A stretch of DNA of 64,000 nt from assembly GCA_029378245.1 (NCBI GenBank), contig JARKIF010000051.1:124001-188000 (forward strand), in the 5' to 3' direction. Source of the stretch: Roridomyces roridus. Lineage: Eukaryota; Basidiomycota; Agaricomycetes; Agaricales; Mycenaceae. Positions 9,585 through 19,804 of this stretch are shown one piece after another. The stretch's first letter is position 1. Each line of letters begins with the position of its first letter. A program made the position numbers and the translations under genes. The notes below the pieces were generated by a model. The model ran no database searches, had not been told where the DNA came from, and saw only the letters and a program-made list of their open reading frames with translations.

Positions 9585-12500
9585 CAGTGTTGTCATTGAC
9601 CGAGGTCCGATCAGGTCTGACCAAGGTTATCCGAAGCGGTCCGACTGTTGACCGAAATGGTCGGACCACTGGTGATGGGCAATCAAAGACCGATCAATTT
9701 CAGTATTCCCTCGTATTGCGCTAATATATCCAGAACCAGACAATATATAGATGTCTGCAATGACTAATGTGCAAAGTTCAGTCCCAGTGTGTCCCCCGGT
9801 AAGCCCCCGAAGACATCCTGCGACCCTCCCGATCCTGCCGCTGCTCTCGGTCGCGCCGCCGCCGCCGCCGTCTGGTCCGTATCCATCTCATTGATCTCAG
9901 CATCCAGCAACGCACTACCCACGTCCCAATAAAACACGAGATTCCGTTCTTGCACGTCCGCGGGGTAGACGAACACTTCTTCGAGTAAGAGCTTCTTGAA
10001 CCGCGCCGGTACTCTCGATCTGGCGTTGTATTGAGTCGGCGCGGGATGGGACGTTGCGCTCGAGTCTTCATCCTCCTCCTCCTCGTCTTCACCCCCTCTC
10101 TCTCTCTCTGCTGTCGCCATCCCGATGAGAGCAGCTGAAAGCTGTTCAAACTCGTTCTCCACGGTGGCCACATCACCCATCTCCGCCGCCGTCAGCCCAC
10201 CCGAGCCGCCCTCTGCGGTCTCTTCCGATGCCTCGCCATCTGAGTCGTTACCCTCCTCCATCTGCTGCGGAACGATGTTGTCGAGGCTGCAGTGCCGAGG
10301 CTTGCGCTGTGGTATACGTCCCTCGTTCGCATGTATTTGTAGACGATCCGCGCGAACCAGCGAAGTCTTGTGCACCTTTTGTGGGTTGAGACGGTTGCGA
10401 CGCTTCGAGTGGATCATGCCAAAGTCGGAGAAGACACGTTCGGGGCCGGCAGAGTTTGGGAGAATGCTGTGAATTCGGATTGCCAGAGCAATGAACATCG
10501 GGCGCCCGGAGGTCGGGGGTGCGCTTCCCGTCAGACGTCGAAAGATCGTAACGAGCGGCAGAGGGTCATTCTGAAAAAAAAACAGGTCAATAAAGCGGAC
10601 AACACAGGGAGAGAAAGAAAAGGACAAACTCGGGCTTTCGCTGCATCGACATAGTCTTGCAGCATGATGCTCTCGTCGGAGAAGAAGCCTGTGTTATCTT
10701 GCCAATCGGCGCAAGCCTGAGTGAATTCGACGTCCCCGGCAGGGTCGTATCGCAGCAGACGCTTGACTGCGCGCCTGATGATCTGAAAAAAACTGACCGG
10801 AGGGAGTACTTCGGCATTGAAGTATTTATCGCGCACCAGCGGGTTGAGGTAGACCGCAAGTAGCATGAGTTCTTGGTCGGTCGCTTTCCAGCGGCGCTCC
10901 AAGCTGGCGACGACGGCGTCTTTCATGGCAGCCTCGTGGTCAGGCAGAGAGGAGAAATAGCAATAGAGATTTCCTAGAGTCAAAGCGACCATATCAAGTC
11001 GGCAGTATGGCGCCTGCAGGTTTGTGGAAGCGATCGCTAGCGGTTCGAGGTGCTTCGCGGCACTTGAGATGCAATCAGAGCCCGGCCCATGCATAAGAAG
11101 GAACACTTACCGTTTGATATTAGTCCAGAACTGCGGTGACAGTGCAGTGGTAATAGCACTCTCAGCAACAGCTATCTGTTCCTGTTTTCGCCCAATACAA
11201 TTCCGAAGTGCGTCGCGATGAGCTAAGACTGTGATCTGTATCGCATTCTCCAACAGAATCAGGCGACGAAGACAGCAATATTGAGACAGCCAACGTGTCA
11301 GGACGGGAAGTATGAGCATGAGGGCCACAATGCGAGTCCGAAGCTGCTCGGCACGAAGACAGTCGAGGGCGAAGTAGTGGTGAACGAAGAATTTGATCAG
11401 CTCTATCGCTTTTTTGATGTCTTCAAGCCAAGGTTCCTTCACCGCAAGTGCATTGCCGGTGATGAGGTGCATCTGGTGGGCCCAGCACTCGAATACAGCG
11501 ATCCAATTCATATTCTCCTTGATTAAACGTCGCATCTTCTTGCCGTCGGGGCCATTGTCCGTGCAAATCGCGATGACGTCCACACCGTACTTCTCGAGAG
11601 CGTATTGGAGGTCGGTCTTGACGATTTCATACAGCTCGTCACCCGTCTTTGGCCGCCCAGTCATATCATGTGTGCGTAAAAGGTATGGCTGTGATTCTTG
11701 ATCAGGCGACGACTACAACGACACACAGAATGGATACCTTCCCTTGTACGCTCAAGACAGACGTGTTAACGTGAGTCCTTGCGACATTGCTCCACCCGTC
11801 CTCGGCGTAGGTTGCGAGTTTGCCCGTGGTCTCTTTGCGAGCTCGTTCCACGACATCATCCGCGAGCTCATCGAGTATCGGTCCAGAAAGTTTGCGTCGG
11901 TCAGGGAGGGTATATGCAGGTAGATATTTGTCGAAAAAAGACCTGAACTCGGGGTTCGCTGCTGCGTTCCAAGAGAAACCGCAGACAGTGAAGAGCGAAC
12001 AAAGGTCTCGCTCAAATTGCTCCTGTGAGGGAGGAGACGGCTGTATACTGGAGTAGGTGGAGTCGGTGGACGTTTTACGTCGTTTGGGTGGTGGTCCAGC
12101 GAACGGGGAAGGTGATTGATACATCTGAGGGGACGGGGAGTCATGGAATGGCATCGCACCAAACGTTTGTGATAACGGTGAAGGGATTGGGGCCGGGGAC
12201 GGTGAGAAAGGCATGGAGGGAGAGTAGGAGGGGCCGGCGGAGCTGTTTATGAAGAGTCCATGGCCGGGGTTCATCGTGGGCTGACTGTTAGCTGCTGCCA
12301 TTGGGGCGCGCTTGGCAGAGAACTCGTCCGCCTTCTCGATAATGGCGTCCCGTGCTGCAGCTTCGTGGGGGTTATTGTTGATCACGTTGCAGTTCAAAAG
12401 GTGTGTTCGTAGATTGGTTGTCTTTCCGGAGATGTAGGTGTGGTGTTGAGACGCTGTGAAAGGTTAGCTCATACACGGCGCGTGCCAGATGTACAACGAC

Positions 12501-12917
12501 GCACCTGCGCGGTACCACTCCTTTTCTGTCTTGTCAGGGCCCATTTCGATGTTCAGCAACCTCTGAGACGCCTGATTCATCTTCGACTGAGCTATCCACG
12601 GCCTCATCTCCGCCAAGCACCACACTCGATCGTGTCCTCCTTGCTTCACTCCGTCGGTATAAAAACCGCGCCAAAGGGGTTGTAGTTTCGTCGCATTCGG
12701 GTCGTCTGACTTTCGCGTACGGATCTGGGGGCCAGACATGACCAGGAAGGGCAAGGCGCGCAGAGACGCGTCGTGGTGATTGGCAAAAGAGTGATGGGAA
12801 TCTATTTCTAAATACAGACTTGACTCGATCCGACCTTGATCTGGCTCGGTCCGACCTCCGCCAGTCAACTGATGACATTTGACCTTTGACCCGTCAAGTC
12901 GGACCTTGACAACACTG
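9585..12917 (-). mobile_element. Autonomous-looking hAT transposon nested in element A
   Basis: The ends are CAGTGTTGTCA and TGACAACACTG, a perfect 11-bp TIR. They are flanked by the exact 8-bp duplication gtctatgc (9577-9584 and 12918-12925). Element B carries the same target once and uninterrupted at about 39393-39400, so a paralogous empty site confirms both borders. The 3333-bp element encodes a multi-exon transposase on the minus strand with all hAT landmarks, and no lesion is visible in the exons I joined. It may be recent and active. Confidence 0.92.
9764..12739 (-). CDS. hAT transposase
   Basis: This is a DNA cut-and-paste transposase. The chosen start gives MSGPQIRTRKSDD. A BED-like DNA-binding segment follows, ending NLRTHLLNC across the first intron. 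A Pro-rich linker leads to an RNase H-like core containing HDMTGRPKT, CTDNGPDGKKMR (catalytic Asp), the hAT-typical CWAHQMH (CxxH) and TRW, and GPERVFSDFG with the catalytic Glu. The last segment, through HSILPNSAGPERVFSD, is the hAT C-terminal dimerisation region. The C-terminal tail is Asp/Glu-rich. Introns have GT-AG borders near 12470-12400, 11735-11690, 11106-11060 and 10640-10570. Frames join without stops by eye. Exact exon borders need transcripts. Confidence 0.85.
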
Positions 12918-14910
12918 GTCTATGCCACAATATGGTTGAGAGACACCAGGGTTGATTGGAGATCAATTGCTGCTTAGAAGCCCTTTCTCCTTGAGAGAAT
13001 AATCTGCAAAGGCCTTCTAAATTTTGTTTCAGACCTTATAAGTCGGAAAGGTGCAAATCTGGAGTCAACTGGGGGCATAACTACTGATTAGAGTGAGTTT
13101 TCCTCTGGCAGTGATACAGTTCCATTCTTCAGGCTCAGGATGTCCCTAGGTTGTCAGCTTGTATTATGATGCTCAGGTACCCCAGAGGCCCATTAATACC
13201 ATATAAGATCAGACTTTGGGCATTGTACAGTCTTTGAACAAGGGAGATCAACCTGAGAATGATCAATGAATTACAGGTCAAGGGGTTGGGCAGATGGTCT
13301 GATGGTGGGCATAAGAATTTTGTTTGGCACTCTATTCACCTGGAATAGTCCCTTTCTGGGGCCATTGTGATGCATAACAGCTGGTTAAAGTGAGTGTCAC
13401 TCTGGCAGGGATACAGTCCCATTCTTCAGGCTCAGGATGTCAGTGGGTTGCCAGCTTTTGTTATATTGGTCCAATACCCCAGAGGCTCATTCATACCATA
13501 CAACATCACAATTTGAGTCATGTAAACTCATTGAACAAGGGAGATCAACCTGAGAGTGATCAATGAATTACAGCTCAAGGGTTGCTCAAATGGTCTGATG
13601 GTGGGCTTCAATGGACTCTCCTCTTTCAGAGGATTCAGAATATATAGTTTTACATGGGTTGCATCATTGGTTGTTGAGTTATTGACATGTGTATGATGAA
13701 CACTGCACTTTGAGTGGTGTGCATATATACTAGTCAACTTACTCTCGGGCTCAACCACTGCACCTGCAAATCTGGACCAATCTGGGACAATGAAGACATA
13801 TTCTGGACCACCCTTTCAAGGGGAATCCATTTTTCACATTCCCAGAGCCTGAAACCCAATGTGAAAGTCAGTATCAAGGAAATCATCCAAATTTGATCAG
13901 GTACATATCAGGGCTTTCTGATGTATTCTTGGTGACTATTATGGGTTCAAATTGATATTTGAGCTACAGGATGCTCTCCCATCCTGCTTGTATGACTACC
14001 CTTCCTAGAGACAATGAGGAATATGGCAAACATGGAAATGGGGGATGTTGAAGTTGAACAGATCTATGGACATGTCAGTAACATATCCAGAGTATTGAAG
14101 GGGAATCATACAGTACCAGTGTACCCTCTGGACACAGAGATTAAGGATAGGGCTGTGGTACTGAGTGCACAGTCCAGCATCAGCTTGGAGATCATTGCCT
14201 CCAAAATGCACTGGATAGGGCTCTCATGGAAGATATATTGCATCCAGGCCTTGTATATACACCCCTTCTATGTAATTCAACTTGTAAGGAGGCATTGGAA
14301 AGACTTTCTTGACATGAAATTCCACTGTCAAAAGAATTCTGCTTCTGTGGCTATTATGGGTAGACTCAGGCACCTCTCTCCATCCAATAGCACTCAATAC
14401 TATAGCCAACATATAAGGGTAGATACCCAAACCTTCACTGCATACAGATTCCCAGGCAGCACACCAGGAACAGTGAAAAGCAGAATAATTTCCTTTCTGG
14501 GACTTGGGAGTAGTGGCCAAGCTGGGACAAACAGCAAGGCATTTCCACTGATGCTGGGTGTGGTTAGGGAGTGTTACAGCCTAGAAGTGCAGTATATGAT
14601 AAAAGCATGTGAATAAAGTATCAGGTGCTGTTAGGGAGAGGTCAGAAAGGAAAAAAAGTGGCAACCAGAGGATTTGATCTTGTGACCTGCAGCAAAAGGG
14701 GTCCCAGACAGGACAGCACATTAACAAGTAGACTAAATGCCCATGTAATAGGAAGCTGGGTGCCTGCCAAGTGGACAAGAATATTCACCTGCCTTCTCCA
14801 AATCACTTACTGCACAAGTCAAGTCATCAATCACCCCACTGATTGCTCACTGTGCTGCATTTTGTGAGTGATGGAGACAGTTATAGGTACAAGTTTACTG
14901 GAAACTCTTT

Positions 14911-15250
14911 CAGCCCCTGACTCCCTCTACAACATCAGTCGCGTCTGATGCCATCAATAATTGATGATATCACCCGGCACTGTAGTCTCGTGCCCACTTC
15001 GATGGATTTGCGCTGCCCATGCCAATTGCCGCTTTTTCGGTGCCATCAATTATTGATGGCCTTTGATGAGCGGCCGAAAAGCCGGGCACCTCGACCAGTT
15101 ACCAGGGGACTGACTTGTCCACCACCAAGTCAAATTTGCCAGGAGCATGGTTGGGAGCATGGGCCCAAAGCATGAACTCATGCCTGTTAGCTTTGTACCA
15201 CGGCGCATGGTACCTAGCTTACAGGCTTGGATGTGTGGGACCCACAGGTG
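14911..15250 (-). repeat. Right terminal inverted repeat of element A
   Basis: Inverted partner of 8568-8907; it ends ...CCCACAGGTG next to the aatcgata duplication. Confidence 0.85.
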
Positions 15251-15258
15251 AATCGATA

Positions 15259-17235
15259 TCATCAGCTCAAGTATCTCGATGCTTCGTGTATTTAAAAGCC
15301 TAGGCCTGCATACCAGAGAGAAAGGAGCCGTTTGGAGTTTGAACCACCAGCCGAGCCCCTCAGTTCGGACTCAGGAGTCTGGATGCGATTGATCTTGGAT
15401 TTGACCTCGATTTTCGCATGGGACTTTGGACTAGAGGGCAATGAGTTGTCATTCAAACCCAAGCATACTCGGTTTCGCCAGCACTACAGTGGAAATTCGA
15501 ACTGCAAGTTACAACTTTGCTCATGTGTGCCGAATGTTGAATTTGAACACTCCTGTTGATTTTAGCCAGCAACATAAAGGGCCTGGGGTTTGTATTCATC
15601 CACCAGCGCCTGGTTCTGGACGTTGAAAGGCTCGTGTTAACAGAAGTTGACTACTTACATATTACTTGCTCAGTCAACGTTAACGCTCGTTCGAATCGAG
15701 CCCGATCATGGGATGGTAAACTGCCGCTGAATAATCTTTTTGAGATGATTATTTTCCAACAGCGAGTCTCCGTCCAAATGCATCGTCAATGATTGATGGG
15801 AAATCACAGTTTTCCGAGCTGCCGAATCGAAATTTTTTGGTCGTCACCATCACCCATTCCCTTTGCTTCCTGCTACACTGACTCAATGACAACCACAGTG
15901 GCCACTAGTCACTGACTCCTTGACTGTCACATTGAACACAGCGTCTACTCTCACTAATCTGGCTTGAGCTTGCCCTAGGCCCGTGCTTGGCCCGTGCTGG
16001 CGTCGGATTTTTTCGCCATCCGCTTGATCACCGGCGGCGTCGTGCGTACCCCATCCATACACATCAAAATGGTCTCAACGATCCACTGTGTCTATAGCAT
16101 CGACGTACTACGTACAACCTATTCTATGCCTCCAAAATTGCAAGCATTCGAGAGAAGATTGTCCAGCCCTCGGTGATTCTCAAGGCTGGACTTCCCAGGT
16201 GCTCATACGCCGCCGCTGCCTGCACCTCAAACTCCTGTGGGGATATTGTCCAGGGGGTGGGCATCTCGGCGAGATTATACTGTACTGTTTGTTGAGTTTT
16301 TTGAGAGTGGTGAGGCACGGGATTGAGGTGAGAAAAATACGCAGACCGTGTGTATATGAGTTGAGGTTTGTTCCGAGGGTCTGTGTCATGTCCGACATGT
16401 CTATAATTCATTCCTTAACTCAATCGGACAAGTGGAGGGAGAGGCTACCCACATTAGATAAAAGAAGGCATCTGGGAGTCAGCGCAAGTTGTGCGACGGC
16501 GACATGCTACGACAATGAATTGAATGTCAGCGTCATTGAAATCTAGAGCCGGGGAAAGAACATACATCAAAGCCCCAAGGACGTTTTGTGTAGTTGTTAA
16601 TCCCTGTCTGCATCGTAAAAGTCTTCAACTCGTGCGTCGTGCCCCGCCCCCAACAAACAATTCAGTCAGCAACATCCTTACTCTTCAAAGTTCAATGGTA
16701 CGCACATGATCAATTTGCCCCCTCCTTCGCCTTATCCATGAAGGAATACCCAGTCTCTGTCCATCCTCCGGTGCCCAACTGTTCGAGTCAAATTTCCGGA
16801 TATGGTCATCCACGTCGTCAAATGGTGGCTGCAAAGCAACGGCTTTTCTAGGGTGAAAACAAAGGTAGTGTTAGAGTCGGGCAGGATATTCATGTAAACG
16901 GTGCTAGCTATAGCCTAACCTCCACCCTCATTCCCGCTGCATGAATCTGCCGTAGAGAAAGAGACGGCATCAGAGGCCGGGAGCGAGTGAGGCAGTGTAA
17001 GGAGGCTCGGCACGCAATGCGAACAGTCCAACTGTCCAAAGCAGAACCAAAGGAATTGAGCGAGCTGAGCCTAGCCAGAGCGCCACGGCAGCACACACGG
17101 TCGTGTCGTGATCCAGCACCAAGCGCGGGTGATATTCCTGCTTGTTGAGGAAGGAAGGGTAGTGGGAGTTAGCCGGCGGGGTAGCGCGACACAGGCAGTC
17201 GCAGACGCAGGTGTCCCAGTGGTAGGGAAGAAAGA
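15259..17235. other. Spacer with a dispersed repeat copy and small unassigned frames
   Basis: The segment at 15525-15720 is a direct-repeat relative of 19075-19245; shared words include 'tgttgaatttgaac', 'agccagcaacataa' and 'cgctcgttcgaatcg'. A minus frame at 16124-16411 ends with an open segment (PQEFEVQAAAAYEHLGSPAL) that looks protein-like but matches nothing I know. A minus-strand open stretch around 16710-16850 (QPPFDDVDDHIRKFDSNSW) is similar in character. I cannot build a gene from either. Confidence 0.35.
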
Positions 17236-17288
17236 GAGCTAGACTCGTAACCAGTCTGTCTATGATTGTCGATAGACAGACTGGTCGA

Positions 17289-17563
17289 CAAGAGGTGATC
17301 AGATCTTAAATCGGCTACACAGGGTACCCGTGGGAGACTTTCGGGTCACTGCTCATGCGACTGATTGTTTCAGCCAAAGTTGACGTGATCCGATCAAATC
17401 ATTACGTAGGTAGGGGTCTGACCTCGAAAAAACTTTTGTTAAAAGTTGTTCAGAATGTCTTGTTATCCACGAAAAACATTGCCATCATTAGGTTTCCTTT
17501 TTTGGAACGAAAAACTCTCTCACGATACGTTGTGTAGCCGATTTGACCGACCGTCACCCCTTG
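17289..17563. mobile_element. CAAG-type hAT MITE nested in the TIR element
   Basis: The ends read CAAGAGGTGA and, reverse complemented, CAAGGGGTGA. Both lead 20 bases inward into the perfect 14-bp inverted pair AAATCGGCTACACA (17308-17321 and 17531-17544). The 8-bp duplication ctggtcga flanks it exactly (17281-17288 and 17564-17571). The host sequence is uninterrupted in the opposite arm at about 18880-18900, giving an empty-site confirmation. Length is 275 bp, with no coding capacity. Confidence 0.88.
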
Positions 17564-17659
17564 CTGGTCGATCTCGTTGATCATTTGCTTAACGCGCCGA
17601 TTTCCTAATCGGGCGAATTCACGTGATTTGCGAACTCTCTCGTTCCCGCTCGTTTCTCA

Positions 17660-17990
17660 GCTCACTGCCAGGCTCCTACCCACCCGCGCGTTTCGGGGTT
17701 GGGCAGTAAGTGTAGGCCACTCACGGCAATATCAGAGAGTAGAGTAATCAGAATAGTCAAATTGATTTTAGCCGAGACAAAAGCACCCGAACTTCCAACG
17801 CCCAGCCGTGGAGAGGTTGGGGGGCTTGAAGTTCGGGTGCTTTTGTCTCGGCTAACACTGATATGCCAATTGTGATTACGCTAATGAGATATCACTGTAA
17901 ATACACCCTGGCACACTTCCCCCCCAACCTCGTAACGTGTGGCTGGGTAGGAGCCTGGCTCACTGCAGGCTCCAGACATCAGCTCTTGGA
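17660..17990. repeat. Long imperfect palindrome with a perfect 28-bp core stem
   Basis: The core arms 17768-17795 and 17828-17855 pair perfectly over 28 bases around a 32-base loop. Pairing continues outward with mismatches: gtaatca / tgattac, and 'ccaggctcctacccac' against 'ctgggtaggagcctgg'. The whole could fold into a hairpin of about 150 bases per arm if transcribed. Confidence 0.75.
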
Positions 17991-18938
17991 AAGAAAACAG
18001 TTGGCATAGACTAGTAATACTATCTACATCAAATGGTACCCAGAAAAATAGAATCTCAAGTCGTGCGGAGCTTGGTAACGAACACTCTGACTGCCTCAAG
18101 TCGACGGACCCGTCCACACAACTCCACACGGAGCTGGTGACCTAGAAAACACGCTCCCTGAGTACTGGGAACGTCCAATACGACGAGTTCATCCGTCCCC
18201 GTAGCTGCACCGTAGTCCCGCACAACAAAGCTTCGTCCGCTTTTAGAGAAAAGGATGCATGACCGGCAGCGCCAACCTTGCACGTAGCGTTGATGGGAGT
18301 GGAGTTGGAGCGAGGGATCGGTGGGGCTGATTCCGATGCGCCCGTGCCACGATACATGTAGGGGCTCGTCGTCTGGCAGTGCGGTGTCAATCGGGTTGGT
18401 AGAAGCTCGGATTGCAGAGGGAGGGAGGTCCAGAGCGGCCCGTAAGGAGATGTGAAAACGAGAAAGAGAAGCGTAAGTCGAGGGTGTGTGGGCGTGGCGG
18501 AGTGCAGCAAGCCGTAAGCGTCAGAGTCGATGGAGATACACAGCGACGCACCTGGACATGACCCCAGTCTCCCATCCTCTGCCCGTTCATCGCAGTGCGA
18601 ACGTGTTTGCAAATCCCCGTCCCGTCCCGGTGCCCGACCAGCGTGCGTTGCACATCATCGACGATTCATCGTAAGTACTCGCGAGCTGCAGCCGTTCCAG
18701 GTGGCCGGCAGGTGGCTGGATGAGGCAGCTTCCAGGTATCTTGGGGTGATATTGCATGGTTCTCGAGACTTGACAACGAGTAATGCGGTCCCAGAACGAG
18801 TTCCAGCGAAGGGAGGGACGACGTGGCTGATCACGTGAATTCGCCCGATTAGGAAATCGGCGCGTAAAGCCAATGATCAACGAGATCGACTGGTCTGTCT
18901 ATCGACAATCATAGACAGACCAGGTTCTGGTCTAGCTC

Positions 18939-19804
18939 CTAACGCGCATGCGGTAATGGGCGCCGGGATCCGTTCGAGGCACCTTGGAGGAATGTAGCTT
19001 GTTTAAATGTTTTGTCGGCTGTTTTCCGAGGGCGTCCGGAGAGCAGATGAATTCCAGCCTAATTCAACCGGCAGCTTGTCCATGTTTGCCGATATGAACT
19101 TTGAACCAATGTTGAACTTGAACCGCTCTGGATCACCCCTGTTGAAGTTAGCCAACAACATAATGGATCTGAGATTGTATGCACCCATCCTTGGCGCTCA
19201 GTGTTGAACTGTCGACGCTCGTTCGAATCGGGCCCGAGCTTTGGGGGCTAGGCATGATTTTCTTTTTTGCAAGGCGCCCACTGGCATCCTCATAGCCTGA
19301 CACTCTGCCTCCGTAACAGAGTTCAAAAACCAGGTCCGTTGATCACACAGAGCCGTCGTAAGCTGTCCATTATATGATGAAGATGCTTTTGTTGCCCTCA
19401 CTCAAAGTCAACCTCAAGCCCCTTTGCTTCGCTTTGATTTTCGAATCCGGAAGGAAATGGACTTTCTATTCGGGTTTCACTGTGAGTGCACCACGAGAAA
19501 AACAAGTAGCGAGCAAACCCTCACGACTTGACACTCGTTCTTGAAGTGGCCTTGTTCGATTCATGGCCTCCACATACGCAGACAAGTACTTTTTTTTGTT
19601 CGGTCGATTCAAGGTCGTCATCACCTCTTTCCTTTCGGCAGCAATTCCGCCGCACTCCAATTTTCCTCATTACCGCAACGCAACCAGAGAGCGGCAAACA
19701 GCCTTTAATATGTACAATAATGTGAACAAGTGTGTATGTACGAGTTTTCATGCAAACGCAAAGAATAAACGAGAAAAGAAAAGTCTAAGCACCCCACACC
19801 CCTA
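18939..19804. other. Spacer and second dispersed repeat copy
   Basis: 19075-19245 repeats 15525-15720 in the same orientation. From about 19440 to 19804 is the 3' flank of the acyltransferase gene. No other gene is seen. Confidence 0.4.

Larger units (their letters stand above)
8568..15250. mobile_element. Long-TIR element A (non-autonomous), split by a nested hAT
   Basis: Inverted ends begin CACCTGTGGGTCCCACA and are nearly identical for about 340 bp. They are flanked by the perfect 8-bp duplication aatcgata (8560-8567 and 15251-15258). Without the nested hAT insertion (9585-12917 plus one TSD) the element is about 3.3 kb. Its interior aligns in order with element B at 38.4-41.4 kb, for example the 'gggactactactccaagtggc' segment at 9295 and at 39108. 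The right half holds a weak 200-codon plus frame (14014-14616) with a shorter, diverged counterpart at 40200-40466; I see no transposase motif in it. The 8-bp TSD fits hAT, P or KDZ superfamilies; the end sequence does not decide. Confidence 0.8.
17236..18938. mobile_element. TIR element with self-folding ends, split by a nested MITE
   Basis: The ends are inverted copies beginning GAGCTAGAC, then a segment that is itself a hairpin (CTGTCTATGATTGTCGATAG), then a shared block containing 'gatctcgttgatcat' and 'cgccgatttcctaatcgggc'. The left copy is interrupted at 17289-17563 by a MITE. Total length is 1703 bp, about 1420 bp without the MITE. No clear target duplication is visible outside the ends and no transposase is seen. 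A minus frame at 18142-18612 (156 codons) is unrecognised. Confidence 0.6.

Noticed and set aside
8643..15175. Two nearly identical 75-codon frames (8643-8870 minus and 14948-15175 plus) as duplicated genes
   Set aside because: They lie wholly within the terminal inverted repeats of element A and contain the ATTGATGG palindromes; identity is explained by the TIR.
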